In this document: in pieces, positions 22,001 through 32,425 of the stretch | Position numbering within the stretch: position 1 is the first letter of the stretch | Layout of the letters: each line of letters starts with the position of its first letter | NCBI GenBank assembly: GCA_964017045.1 | Contig: OZ024804.1 | Location: 23,173,549 to 23,237,548, forward strand | Length of the DNA stretch: 64,000 nt | Direction of reading: 5' to 3' | Origin: Omphiscola glabra | Lineage: Eukaryota > Mollusca > Gastropoda > Lymnaeidae | Notes under the pieces: generated by a model | What the model saw: only the letters and a program-made list of their open reading frames with translations | Told to the model about the DNA's origin: nothing | Databases searched by the model: none | Position numbers and translations under genes: made by a program

Positions 22001-25000
22001 ACAAATGAATCAAAATGATATTTATAATAAGTCTAGCAATCAGACTTTGATGCGAATATATTTTTTCCCACGCCGAATCCAGCTTAATAATTTCTGTGAA
22101 CTGACAGCAAAGACTTAGATGTACTCAGAAGAATATACATCGAAATTTCATTGCAATAATTCTTTGTTATTAAACTAAAACATTTTCTGAATACAACAGA
22201 GTGAATTTCTTTTACCGATGAAGGTGCCACCACCGATATAAGTTTGTGGTCATTCCTGACATCCCAGTGCGCCTGAGCGTCCGCTTCTGGTGAAGTATTG
22301 ATGGCTTAGAAGAGAAATTATGGATACTATATTAAAGCCTAATCAAAACATGATATTTTTACAATTAAAGGGGTCTAGATATCATTGGCAATTTGACGGT
22401 AGACACTTCTGTTTCCACTTATTTCAAATAAATCATGTGGAGCTAACACGAGGTTTATCGCACTCGTCTTGTTCAGAGGCCCATCCAAAACACCTTTTCT
22501 TGGAAAGACCTTTTTAAACAATACCGAGACAATTTGTTTCGTAAACGATTTATAAATGTCTCAGATAAAACTCAAAATTATGAGTCTACAACTGTAGCAT
22601 TATCTCCATGTTGAACCTTTTTGTAAATTACTAGAAATGTCGACACAATGCGTTCACTGTGATATATTAGAAATGTCTACACACTTAGTTCACTGGAACA
22701 TACTAAAAACATGTACACAATTAGTTCACTGGGACATACTAGAAATATATACACAATTAGTTCACTGGGACATATTAGAAAGGCTGACAATAACTTCCAG
22801 ATTCCCCCCCCCCCCCATTTACACTTTTTTTCCCGATACCGTATGTGACCCCTGGAGCGAGATGTGCTTAAACTCTATGCATCGTTTTAAAACAGCAACA
22901 CAATAAAAGTCCTACTTTATCGTATAATATTGGTAACTACACACAGTTTTTAGAGCGTACCCTTGTCCGACTTAACGTTCTTCGCAACACCTTTCAGCAC
23001 TTCAGTGCTTTGAGACACTCCGTCCTGACGAGCATCAGCTCTGGTCCGAAGATTCAAGACACGTACGTCGTCTCGTACTCGATGATTCTGCGCAGTGCTC
23101 GCTTGTTTTGAATCCAAGTCACGTCGTCGTTCAGACAATGCTTTTAATAACAGTGAATCTTTCCTAGACGTGAAACAATTATTACAAATCCTGAATGGCC
23201 TGGTTCTAATTAGATATTTAAATCAAAAATAATTAGCTCTTGCAATTGTTGACATATTTGTGTTTGGTAGTGGAGATGTATTAATTTAGTTAACGACTGC
23301 AGAGCAGGAATCAGTGCTGTGTGTTAGAGCAAGACATTGTGCTGTGTGATAGAGACAGACATTGTACTTTGCGATACAGACAGACATTGTGCTTTGTGAT
23401 AGATACAGACATTGTGCTTTGCGATAGAGACGGACATTGTGCTTTGTGATAGAGACATACATTGTGCTGTGTGTTAGAACAAGATATTGTGCTTTGTGAT
23501 AGAGACAGACATTGTGCTGTGTGTTAGAACAAGCATATGTGTTGTGTGTTAGAGCAAGACATTGTGCTGTGTGATAGAGACAGACATTGTGCTTTGTGAT
23601 AGAGCAAGACATTGTGCTTTGTGATAGAGACATACATTGTGCTGTGTGATAGAACAAGCATCTGTGTTGTGTGTTAGAGCAAGACATTGTGCTTTGTGAT
23701 AGAACAAGAAATTGTGGTGTGTGTTAGAACAAGACATTGTGCTGTGTGATAGAGACAGACATTGTACTTTGTGATAGAGACAGACATTGTGCTTTGTGAT
23801 AGAGACAGACATTGTGCTGTGTGATAATAGAACAAGCATCTGTGTTGTGTGTTAGAGCAAGACATTGTGCTGTGTGATAGAGACAGACATTGTGCTGTGT
23901 GTTAGAACACGCTGTGTACAAACACTGGACAAGTATTTGTCAATTTGAAATTGCTATGAATAGGCACACAAAATAACATTCAAAGACGTTAGTGTTAATT
24001 GGGATTGCTATAACGTGTGTCCCTTGAATTCAGGTTCTGTCAAGTAACTTTAGCAGATTGGAGGTTCACGCGATGTCGACGCAATTATTTCGTGAGTTAT
24101 CTCTAATGAGCAGTTAATCTCCATTACGCGTCTAGCCCTTAAGTTGTTCGATTGTTCTGTTGAATCTGTATCTATAAATAGAGCCAAGACTTACATTTCG
24201 TGGATCTTTGAAGATAAAAATTGGTGGATCTAATGGATGGAACAATTGGTTGGAGAAAAAGGATGGAGAACATTGATAGAACTAATCGAGAGACCAAATG
24301 GATAGAATAAATGGATGGATCAAATGGATGGATCAAATGGATGGATCAAATGGATGGATCAAATGGATGGAAGTAATGTGAATGCGCCACTTCTTTTTTT
24401 ATATTTTGCATATTCCTACTAACAGTATTCCTACAACAGTATTGCTACTGTTGGGACATTACAATTCCCACCTTAATCTCTCATTTAAGGACATCATATT
24501 TTGTCATATTTATTTCGAACGGTAAATTTTGAGAGATGGGGCCGCGTTTTTTACCATGGCCGCCATCTTGGTTGACACGACCCGTAAAATTAAGAATAAA
24601 AAGTTTAAAAATAATGAAAAAATTTCCTAAATGTATCCCTAAACCTAACCTGAACCCTAAAGCTATCCCTAAGCCTAAAATGAACCCTAAATCTATCCTT
24701 GAGTCATCAGCAACATAACAAAACACGCAAATGACGTCATGGCCCCTTCTTTCAAAATCAGCCATGTTTCTTTGTAAATGTAAACGTTTTTAAAAAAACA
24801 ACTCTATAAGTACCGATACGAATATTTAGAAATGCGAATACTGAACCAGCTATAACTAGCTATAATTAGCTATAATCTAAGCTAAGCTATGTAACTAACC
24901 TGGTTACTGGATCAGCATTTCCATCTTTCTGAAGTGAAGCGAGTTTCGCCGTGGAGGGTGGTGGGTCATCAGTCCAAGCCGTGCGGTCGCCGACAACGTC

Positions 25001-25099
25001 AGCTCGAACAAACGGAAGCGTAGATTCGACCATCACCAAAAGGACCAGGACAACGCAAGCAACTCCCCTGGTAGCCGCTCTTTGAGGTCTGTCATTCAT
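15824..25099 (-). CDS. six-exon gene, type I single-pass membrane protein
   Basis: Built here from splice sites and phase; unrecognised protein. Coding exons on the minus strand: 25099-24900, 23163-22961, 22304-22216, 21384-20145, 19680-19551 and 15995 (or 16049)-15824. All five junctions keep frame. Product about 677 or 695 residues. Residues ~12-34 form a signal peptide (hydrophobic VACVVLVLLVMV). A long charged ectodomain follows, with three KPDTLN repeats, an acidic helical stretch (~294-357), a dibasic RSKR site (375-378, possible furin cleavage) and sequons NTS and NVT. A transmembrane helix spans ~599-617 (ILLIMAICVFTFVTVMYL). The last exon gives an acidic, Ser-rich cytoplasmic tail. 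Almost cysteine-free, so not a typical disulfide receptor. Likely at the cell surface; function unknown. The last exon is less sure than the first five. Confidence 0.72.
16450..18019. other. intron 5 / non-coding, no gene seen
   Basis: Within the proposed 3.5-kb last intron. A possible old hAT MITE lies about 17701-17963 (ends CAGAGGTTCCCAAAG and CTTTTGGAAGCACTTG in inverted sense), with no clear duplication. Otherwise AT-rich with nothing supported. Confidence 0.4.
17052..17074. repeat. (AC)n microsatellite
   Basis: About eleven AC dinucleotides followed by further CA-rich sequence. Confidence 0.9.
18028..18390 (+). mobile_element. hAT-type MITE, 363 bp, full length
   Basis: Inverted ends CAGGGGTGGGCAAACT and AGTTTGCCCACCCCTG are near perfect. 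Flanking octamers GCTTAGAT (18020-18027) and GCTTAGCT (18391-18398) differ by one base. Carries the CGGCCCGCGGGCCGCATG palindrome just inside the 5' end. No coding capacity. It sits in an intron of the minus-strand gene. Confidence 0.9.
18895..19365. repeat. ~35-bp intronic minisatellite, about 13 copies
   Basis: Units with AGACAATGATATGTACATAT then GAGACTTCATGTACTT, some with an extra ATAA. Lies in intron 5 close to the exon 5 donor. Confidence 0.88.
19551..19680 (-). CDS. exon 5, transmembrane segment
   Basis: Acceptor GACCTTTCACCCCCAG joins in phase to exon 4 (Gly codon). Encodes a basic juxtamembrane stretch (RELRRHHH) and the hydrophobic helix ILLIMAICVFTFVTVMYL. Donor TTTAG/GTAAGT. If unspliced, TAA inside the donor gives a stop after SSRFR, a 621-residue form with a stub tail. 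Confidence 0.78.
20145..21384 (-). CDS. exon 4, large ectodomain exon
   Basis: 1,240 nt, entirely open. Acceptor TTTCCCTCGTATCAG/GAT in phase 0, so the in-frame ATG 18 nt upstream (21402) is intronic and not the start. Holds KPDTLN repeats (about 21178-21233), the acidic helical region, the RSKR site and a low-complexity Gly/Asp/Asn-rich C-terminal half. Donor CCAG/GTAAGT is a perfect consensus. Confidence 0.85.
21478..21860. repeat. irregular intronic minisatellite (CAGCCCAGTGGATGCTG)
   Basis: About ten modules combining GTACCACATCAGCCCAGTGG and ATGCTGTCAGCCTAGG with variable spacing. In intron 3, immediately upstream of the large exon. Confidence 0.85.
22216..22304 (-). CDS. exon 3 of the membrane-protein gene
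   Basis: Acceptor TTTCTCTTCTAAG; the first two bases complete GCC (Ala). Reads INTSPEADAQAHWDV through SVVAPSS, with an NTS glycosylation sequon. Donor TCATCG/GTAAAA leaves phase 0. Only 89 nt, but both splice sites and phase fit. Confidence 0.72.
22637..22775. repeat. ~34-bp intronic minisatellite, 4-5 copies
   Basis: Units with AGAAATGTCTACACA and TTAGTTCACTGGGACATACT. In intron 2. Confidence 0.85.
22961..23163 (-). CDS. exon 2 of the membrane-protein gene
   Basis: Acceptor CACGTCTAG/G; the first G completes AGG (Arg) from exon 1. Reads KDSLLLKALSERRRDLDSKQ, then a basic, hydrophilic stretch ending KSDK. Donor AAGG/GTACGC leaves one base. It is open only in this frame across the exon. Confidence 0.72.
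23300..23915. repeat. 25-bp intronic minisatellite, about 25 copies
   Basis: Units of 25 bp with GACATTGTGCTTTGTGATAG and AGACA; variants carry TTAGAGCAA. In intron 1. It gives spurious Cys/Ser/Thr open frames on the minus strand. Confidence 0.92.
24302..24372. repeat. 13-bp tandem repeat, 5 copies
   Basis: AAATGGATGGATC repeated head to tail in intron 1. Confidence 0.9.
24515..24775. mobile_element. possible MITE with imperfect inverted ends
   Basis: ATTTTGAGAGATGGGGCC (24524-24543) is matched in inverted sense by the reverse complement of GGCCCCTTCTTTCAAAAT (24741-24758). The inside has degenerate CCTAAACCTAACC-like steps. Also in intron 1. No clear target duplication. Confidence 0.35.
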
Positions 25100-25123
25100 T
25101 CCTGTGGTCTGTTGAATTTTCCG
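24900..25123 (-). CDS. exon 1 (coding): 5'UTR end, start codon, signal peptide
   Basis: Acceptor CTATTTTCTTCACAG before 25123 shows that a non-coding exon lies further upstream (above 25123). The start ATG is at 25099, 24 nt into this exon. Coding begins MNDRPQRAATRG, then the signal peptide core. Donor CCAG/GTTAGT after 24900 leaves two bases (AG) of an arginine codon. Confidence 0.75.
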
Positions 25124-26389
25124 CTGTGAAGAAAATAGGGTTGTAGGGAGGCCCGTTCACGCTCGCTCAAAACTGTTACATGAAGACGTTTTGAGCAAAT
25201 CTCCAACGGAGATATTGTAGAGAAAACTTCACTCGATAAAGTAATTATTTCTCAATTTTCGTCTGCACAATACAACTGAAAAGATTTCCTTCTATGTGCA
25301 GATCTGTGTATAAGTCATGCTTGGAGATGATGACGTTCAGCGCATTTCGATTTTCGTTTGGATTTGAGATTATTTTGCACTTTTTGAATGTGTTTGTGAA
25401 GAGAGTTTTTACAATGAAATAGTATACAATCTAGAAGAGTATTTACGACATATTTTTATAAGGCTACATTTAAATGGACACTTTATAGTGTAGTGTAGCA
25501 ATTAGTAATAACGTTTTAAACAGTAAAAATGAGTGTGCGGTGCAAGGTGCATTCTGCAAAAACCAAAGTGCGTTACCAGCTTACACTCTGCTCCACCCCA
25601 GGACAACCCCGTTCCTCATTTGAGCGCGGTCATCCATAACATTTTAAGGTCTCTTGAAAAATAATACATTTAATATCTGAACTGCTTTTTGTATTAACAT
25701 TGCGTCAATGAAATTTGCAAGGAATGGGGTGCCCAGACCAAAGGAGGATTTGTAAATTGTAAATTACCAAAAAGAACATCAACAACAAAAATAATAATAA
25801 CAAAAAGCTTTAAGAAGCGATTATATTTTTAAAAAAAATAAACATATGAGTTATTGAACTTCTTCTGTCAATTTCATTTCTAGTTCGATACAGCGTCAGT
25901 GATATCAATTTAATGTCTTTATTCGATGACACTATGCAACAGTGCCCTGTATTAGGTGATACTGTCTTCAATGAGATAAGCTGGGCATTAAATTCTTACA
26001 CCCGGGCTTAGTACACACCTTGCCAGAAGCCACGTCTGCCTTTTTCGTTTATTTTGCAGTAATTCCTTTTGTTGTTTTTGTCTACGTTGGCGTGAGTCTC
26101 CCAGGGCGTTTAACCGTGTCAAAGGTCAGCGTCGCAGTACCCCCCCCCCCCAACCTTTTCCCACAGCGCTTCATATCCGCCTCCCAAACCACGAGCCTTC
26201 ATCAGAAACGACTGCGAGTTTCATGGACTCTACACCCACAACATGCCGCTGGTAAGTCCATCCAATAACGTCCACCTGGAAAGGCTACTCCCCAACTGAC
26301 AGCTGGTAAGTCCACGTTCGTTCCCGCCCTGAGAACCACGAGGGAAGGAACAGGAGCATCTCCTTCCAACTAAGAAGTGACGTCACACA
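25124..26389. other. upstream region of the minus-strand gene
   Basis: Should contain a 5' non-coding exon and the promoter of the membrane-protein gene, because its first coding exon begins with an acceptor at 25123. I cannot place either from sequence alone. A short plus-strand open frame at 26020-26268 has no recognisable content. C run at 26140-26151. Confidence 0.4.
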
Positions 26390-26735
26390 TTGATCGATCT
26401 ATTGAAATATATTGAAGTGATACATATAGGTATACATGTAAGTGATAAAAATAATTGATACGTACAAGTGATACATTTAAGTGATATATATATAAGTGAT
26501 TGATATACGTGATACATTTAAGTGATTCATATAAGTGATAAATATAACTGATACATATAAGTGATATATCTAAGTGATACACACAAGTTGTTCATATAAG
26601 TAATACATATGAGTGATTATATAAGTAATACATACAATTGATTCATATAAGTAATACATTGTCATATCAGTTATACATATACGTGATACATATGAGTGAT
26701 ACATATACGTGATCATATTAGTGATGCATTCGAGA
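26390..26735. repeat. ~15-17-bp AT-rich minisatellite (AAGTGATACATAT)
   Basis: Repeated AAGTGATACATAT modules with variants TAAGTAATACATA and ACGTGATACATAT, irregularly spaced. Confidence 0.85.
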
Positions 26736-26927
26736 GGTGTCCACATATATTGAGTAATATATTTCATTTCACTACATTATACATCAGTTGCCCATATTCT
26801 GTGAATAAAAAGCTAAATTAAACAACACTTACAAATCTAAGTTTTTCGTAGAAATCTTTCTATGAACTTAGTATTATTTTTATTTTATATTAATATTCCA
26901 ATGACCCACCCACTTTTACACCCCAGA

Positions 26928-27463
26928 TTTATTTCACCAACTATTTCACCAACTATTTCACCAACTATTTCACCAACTATTTTACCAACTATTTCACCAA
27001 CTATTTCACCAACTATTTTACCAACTATTTCACCAACTATTTTACCAACTATTTCACCAACAATTTCCCCAACTATTTCACCAACTATTTTACCAACTAT
27101 TTCACCAACTATTTCACCAACAATTTCCCCAACTATTTCACCAACTATTTCACCAACAATTTCACCAACTATTTCACCAACTATTTCACCAACTATTTCA
27201 CCAACTATTTCCCCAACTATTTCACCAACTATTTCACCAACTATTTTACCAACTATTTCACCAACTATTTCACCAACAATTTCCCCAACTATTTCACCAA
27301 CTATTTCACCAACTATTTCACCAACTATTTCACCAACAATTTCACCAACTATTTCACCAACTATTTCACCAACTCTTTCACCAACTATTTCACCAACTAT
27401 TTCACCAACTATTTCACCAACTATTTCACCAACTATTTCACCAACTATTTCACCAACTATTTC
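26928..27463. repeat. 12-bp minisatellite, about 44 copies (ACTATTTCACCA)
   Basis: Nearly uniform ACTATTTCACCA units, with TTTTACCA and AATTTCCCCA variants in a loose higher-order pattern. Period 12 is in frame and reads TISP on plus and EIVG on minus. An open frame from 26862 adds a hydrophobic start ([13 protein letters not shown]), so a short secreted repeat protein cannot be wholly excluded. I favour satellite. Confidence 0.93.
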
Positions 27464-27949
27464 AGAGAAGCAAAAGAAACAATTACGCACCAAACGCACT
27501 TGTATAATTTTTTTACGAATCTCATTTAGCGCGGGTATCGGGAATTTCATTTCGTGAAATCAATGTCATTCTATTTCCTTTATCTTCCACTTAAAAAAAA
27601 AAAAGGAAAAACTGATTTTTGGGGGATGGAGGGTGGGGATGAACATTTAAAAGACTGTGTTGTGATTTGCAACGGGTCTATGTGTCAGTTTCAGCTCGGT
27701 AGGTTGATAGGAAGTGGGTCAATTACCCGTCCGAAGATTTTTGCCAATCCCACCCAGCTACAAAGAAACCCACGAACAAAAGCAACATTAGAATAAATGA
27801 TTTAAAGAAAAGAAAAGAACATGATTTATTTTAATAGTTAAGGTTTTTGGTACAACTATTGATATAATTTAGAAAGCTTCCAAAAGTGTCATGCCTAAGT
27901 CCACAAAAATCTGACTCAAAGGATGAATCGACACGAAAAAATCTGAATG

Positions 27950-28345
27950 ATAACATTATTTTAACTGCACGAATTCTGAGTATTTAATGTTATATTTCAT
28001 GCTTTTAAGTAATCGAAAGTCTTTAAGAATTTTCAAGTTTTAAGTAACGAAACAATTAACATAATTGAACAATTTGATTCGATACTTCGTATTTAACCAG
28101 TATATTTGTCCAGATAATGGACTGTTCAGAAAAATATTTTATTTAATGAAGTTCTTGTCCGTTTAAGAATTTCTAGCCTGGCCGGATCTTGGTGCTGCTG
28201 TCAAGGTCTGTAGTTGTATTCTGCCAGACGGTGTTTAGAGCCCCACGGTGTAGCATATATTCTGAAATAATGTTGAAGGCTTTTGATCACCTTTCCAAGT
28301 GCTTGTGGTGTTGACTTGTATTTCACCTGGCTTCAGTAAGTTATT
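27950..28345 (+). promoter_or_regulatory. conserved 5' block of PAN-mucin gene 1 (putative leader exon)
   Basis: Alignable by eye with 40590-40990 and 58905-59330, upstream of the two paralogues. Landmarks: ATATTTGTCCAGATAATGGA, CTTGTCC, a TAGCATATATTCTGAA block (TAACATGTAGTCTAGAA in copy 2), then a G/T-rich AGTGCTTGTGG. It ends at a possible donor TTCA/GTAAGT (28336). A non-coding first exon is expected because the coding exons of genes 2 and 3 start with an acceptor. The exon call is inference. Confidence 0.45.
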
Positions 28346-28589
28346 ACGTCGTCATCAGGATTTTTTTAGGTTGTACACATTTAGGAAAATTTATTTAAAA
28401 AAATAGTTTGTAATAAACTGATTTGTTATTACTATTATTATAATTTATTGATTCTTTTACATGGACTCTTAGCATTAATTAGTTTGTAGAAATTGCTCAC
28501 AGGATTCATCATTGTAAGCCGTTGATGAGTTTTTAAATTTTCCACATTATTTTGGTTTGGGTTTTCTGTGGAGGTTAAGCTTAATAATT

Positions 28590-29225
28590 TGGTAGTGAAG
28601 TGGGTTAGTCTTTAGTTGTGAAGTGGGTTAAGCTTAGTGGTGAAGTGGGTTAAGCTTTAGTGGTGAAGTGGGTTAAGCTTTAGTGATGAAGTGGGTTAAG
28701 CTTTAGTGGTGAAGTGGGTTAAGCTTTAGTGGTGAAGTGGGTTAAGCTTTAGTGGTGAAGTGGGTTAAGCTTTAGTGGTGAAGTGGGTTAAGCTTTAGTG
28801 GTGAAGTGGGTTAAACTTAAGTGGTGAAGTGGGTTAATCTTTAGTGGTAAAGTGGGTTAAGCTTTAGTGGTGAAGTGGGTTAAGCTTTAGTGGTGAAGTG
28901 GGTTAAGCTTTAGTGGTGAAGTGGGTTAAGCTTTAGTGGTGAAGTGGGTTAAGCTTTAGTGGTGAAGTGGGTTAAGCTTTAGTGGTGAAGTGGGTTAAGC
29001 TTTAGTGATGAAGTGGGTTAATCTTTAGTGGTAAAGTGGGTTAAGCTTTAGTGGTGAAGTGATTTTAGCTTTAGTGGTGAGGTGAGTTAAGCTTTAGAAT
29101 TGAAGTGGGTTAATTTTTAATGGTGAAGTGGGTTAAGCTTTAGAATGGAAGTGTGTTAATCTTTAGTGGTGAAGTGGGTTAATCTTTAGTGGTGAAGTGG
29201 GTTGTTAAGTTTTAGTGGTGAGGTT
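28590..29225. repeat. 23-bp minisatellite, about 27 copies
   Basis: Units of 23 bp with GTGGTGAAGTGGGTTAAGCT then TTA. Homogeneous in the middle and degraded at the 3' end. Lies in the presumed first intron of PAN-mucin gene 1. Confidence 0.93.
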
Positions 29226-29841
29226 ACGTACACATCCAAGTAGTCTAACCTCCAAATTTGTGTCCTCCTTATGTGTACCATATGTACACGGTGTGCACGG
29301 TGTTAGCCTAACTGTAGGCCCCACGTTGTCACAAAGCTTCTTAACTAATCAACATAATCTAGGGACACATTGTCACATTTGAGTCCGGGAGAAAATAAGC
29401 CTGTAAATTTCAAGATCTTTGCATCACTCCTCACAGAACAATATAAGGTCTTGTAAACGTTCACTATATTACTTAAATTGGATAAAATTACGAGAACAGT
29501 TGGGACGAACGGCTAGTAAAGCGCCCTATGTATGATCAGATTAGGGACGGCGGTATTAAAATAATTGGGTTTGTCATTTAATGGCGGAAATCTATTTACA
29601 GAACATCCGGGCGTAAATTCTGGTCAAGCTCATTAAGATATCAATAAAACATCCCGGTATTCCTTTTGACCATTCCCTCAACAGCTGTCCGGTACTTCTA
29701 AGTTAATGTGAGCTTAGACTTAGACGAAAACGTTATTACAACTTTATTTACAAAATATTTTTGCAAAGAAATGTTTACTGTTCTACGTATATACGGAAAT
29801 ATATTGATAAAAGCTATGTTTTACGAAAACATTGTCCAAAG

Positions 29842-30037
29842 CAGTGGTTCTCAACCTTCCAAATGTCGCAAACCTTTAACACAGTTCCTCATGTCGTGGC
29901 GAACACCAACAATAAAATTATTTTAATTGCTACTTCATAACTGTAGAGTATATGTGTTTTCGGATGGTCTTAGGCGACCCCTGGGAAAGCTTGTTCGACC
30001 CCCAAAGGGGTCTCTACCCACAGGCTGAGAACCGCTG
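29842..30037 (+). mobile_element. SPIN-like hAT MITE, 196 bp, with TSD
   Basis: Ends CAGTGGTTCTCAACC and GAGAACCGCTG are inverted repeats. GGATGGTCTTAGGCGACCCC, then TGTTCGACCCCCAAAGGGGT, match what I recall of the SPACE INVADERS (SPIN) hAT consensus. Octamers GTCCAAAG (29834-29841) and GTCTAAAG (30038-30045) flank it, one mismatch. No coding capacity. It lies 460 bp upstream of PAN-mucin gene 1. Confidence 0.85.
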
Positions 30038-30502
30038 GTCTAAAGATTACATAATGCGATGTGACGTTTTCAAATCTTAGAAATGACAAAGCCTATTAGG
30101 TAACAATGATCATTAAGCAATCATACCAATCGCACATTGCTGTATTCCCATATTATTAACTATAATTGCGATCCCTGTTCATTGGAATCAATTTAAAATG
30201 TAGAAGACTAAATATAATAACTTCTTTCGCGTGTTTTTGTTACCTTACATCTTTTTAATCTAAGTAACAAATTCTACAATTTATTCTGTATTCATTTTTT
30301 TTTGTTCGTGGAAGACGGCGTTGTGCCGAAACCTAAATGTAATCATGTTACACTCAACTTCCAATTTATGTTATCTTTTATTTGTTGCCGTTTTGTTGTT
30401 GAATAAGTAGTATTACGAGTATAAGAAATATAAAAGACTTTATTTTCAGCTGTTTCTAACCATGTATTTTTATTATCCTAATAGAATAAACAACCAAACA
30501 GA

Positions 30503-31666
30503 ATGAAGTGCCCCGAATCGTACATAACAAGAATCTTATGTTTAGTCCTGGCAGAATGTTTTGTTGTTATGAGATCAGACATAGAGACACATAGTTACAT
30601 CAGAGTGAGTGTTTTTTATAAGACAGAGTCATTGCCTGAGATGAAGGACAAATGTCCCGAAGACATCGAGTGTCTCCGTGGTTTCCTTAACTGTGTAGCT
30701 TTGTGTAGCAATAATCTGTCTTGTAACGCAATCGCAAGGATTGGAGAGAGGAAAAAATATTTCCACAAAATCTGTAGCTTGCTGGTCATAAAAGATTGGG
30801 GAGACGTGACGGAAACTCAAGGTTGGATCTATTTCAAAGATGTTAATGTGATAAATTTCACGACCCAACAGCCCTCAAGCGTCTTGCTGCTTAATGAAAC
30901 CAATACTTTGGTGCCCACAACGCTTGCATCATCTACTACATGGAGTCAAGCATTTGAGAAATCTACAGCTACAACTGCTGAATTTGATAACAGTAAAGCC
31001 ATTGATACAACAGCGAACTATGAGGATACAACATCGAACTATGAGGATACAACATCGAACAATGAGGATATAACACTGGAAGCTAGCAAAAAAACCCTTA
31101 AGCCCACTACACCATCTCCCAATACACCATCTCCTACTACATCATCTCCCACTACACCATCTCCCACTACACCATCTCCTACTACATCATCTCTTACTAC
31201 ACCATCTCCCAGTACACCATCTCCTACTACACCAGCTTTTACTACACCAGCTTCAACTACACCATCTCCTAATACACCATCTCCTACTACACCAGCTCCC
31301 ACTACACCATCTCCATCTACACCAGCTCCATCTACACAAGCTCCCACTACACTAGCTTCCACTACACCATCTCGTAGTACACCAGCTCCGACTGCTCCAG
31401 CTCCCACTACACAAGCTCCTACTACACAAGCTGCTACTACACCATCTCCTACTACACCAGCACCCACTACACAATCTCCCTCTACACCGGCTCCTAATAC
31501 ACCAGCTCCTACTACACGAGCTCCTACTACATCATCTCCTACTACACCAAATCCTACTACACTAGCTCCCACTACACAATCTCCGACTACACCGGCTCCT
31601 AATACACGATCTGCTACTTCACCAGCTGCCACAACAAAAACGCCTCCTTTATTTGCTTTTTCATGA
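30503..31666 (+). CDS. PAN-like + mucin secreted protein, paralogue 1
   Basis: 387 residues in one exon. Residues 1-24 form a signal peptide (ITRILCLVLAECFVV), then SDIETHSYIR. A PAN/apple-like domain (~25-113) has six cysteines at 51, 57, 64, 68, 74 and 91 (spacing 5-6-3-5-16) and ends WIYFKD. An acidic linker with YEDTTSN repeats follows, then from ~195 a mucin tail of TPSPT/TPAPT five-residue units to TKTPPLFAFS, stop. No membrane anchor or GPI-like tail, so secreted. PAN domains bind protein or sugar; the tail should be densely O-glycosylated. Acceptor is either CCTAATAG at 30484 or AAACAG at 30501. Most diverged of the three copies; its tail uses Ser/Ala more than paralogues 2 and 3. PAN assignment is by pattern. 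Confidence 0.85.
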   Translation: MKCPESYITRILCLVLAECFVVMRSDIETHSYIRVSVFYKTESLPEMKDKCPEDIECLRGFLNCVALCSNNLSCNAIARIGERKKYFHKICSLLVIKDWGDVTETQGWIYFKDVNVINFTTQQPSSVLLLNETNTLVPTTLASSTTWSQAFEKSTATTAEFDNSKAIDTTANYEDTTSNYEDTTSNNEDITLEASKKTLKPTTPSPNTPSPTTSSPTTPSPTTPSPTTSSLTTPSPSTPSPTTPAFTTPASTTPSPNTPSPTTPAPTTPSPSTPAPSTQAPTTLASTTPSRSTPAPTAPAPTTQAPTTQAATTPSPTTPAPTTQSPSTPAPNTPAPTTRAPTTSSPTTPNPTTLAPTTQSPTTPAPNTRSATSPAATTKTPPLFAFS

Positions 31667-32099
31667 CATCTAAATATCGAACATTTTGTGCATGAAGAAG
31701 TCGAACCATCACTACTTATAATTATATTACCTTTCTTATGGGGACATCCATTTAGTAAGCTTGCAAAAAGTCAAATGTTGGACACCCATCCCGCACTTGT
31801 TTTAAGCGTACTTTTTGACCCCCCCCCCACGGGTTTTTTTGCTAGTACGTACATTAAGCTTACTTACGATTCCTTCCCCCCATGACAAAAAATTTAAAGT
31901 GAAATGAAATAATTTATGGCAGAGGTTCCCGCTTTCCTTGGCATAATCATATCCTGGTTTACTTCAGCTTCCCCAAAGGGGCGCCCCGAAACATTACAGA
32001 CCTTAGATAATTTTATTTCCACTTTGAATCCAATGTCACCGCCGTTTTGTTGCAAATACTTGACCCTTTAACAGTGTTTCTACAAGTGGTTTTCTATCT
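31667..32099. other. 3' flank of gene 1, no further gene seen
   Basis: No obvious AATAAA close to the stop. A fragment at 31920-31990 (GGCAGAGGTTCCC, GGGGCGCCCCG) may be a hAT remnant. C run at 31820-31828. Confidence 0.4.
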
Positions 32100-32425
32100 C
32101 GTGAATAATGTGCTAAGCAGCTGGGACGAGTAGGTTGCCTTGGAACAGTCCCCTCAAAGGCTGTATGATAGAATCATCGGCATGGGCTGCCACAACCCAC
32201 CCACGCCTTAGATACATTATTCGCAACTTGTAATCATTATCTGACCTGTGTCTGGCGTTATTTTCAACTGTATTAGGGCAGGTACCATAACGCAGGTACC
32301 ATGCAAGTCACTTGTCTCCACACGCATGGTGGTGCTGTGCCCTGGGTGGCGCCAGGGGGGTCGGGGGCAACGCCTCTTAATTGGATGACCCGGGGGGACT
32401 CCTCTGTTACGAGGTGACGTGTAGT
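32100..32425 (+). mobile_element. GC-rich retroposon-like element, copy 2 (partial)
   Basis: Shares with 55860-56200 and the reverse of 14300-14500 the order AGCTGGGACGA, GTTGCCTTGGAACAG, GAATCATCGGC, GCAACTTGTAATCATTATC, GACCTGT, then GCAACGCCTCTT. Ends after a G-rich stretch. Truncated at both ends. Confidence 0.6.

Noticed and set aside
24600..24700. Interstitial telomere-like CCCTAA repeats
   Set aside because: Only scattered CCTAAACCTAACC-like steps, not a tandem array; an amino-acid-like period or MITE interior is as likely.
26862..27557. 231-residue frame with TISP repeats and a hydrophobic start
   Set aside because: A near-uniform 12-bp satellite explains the frame; both strands are open. 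Kept as a repeat, with the coding option noted there.
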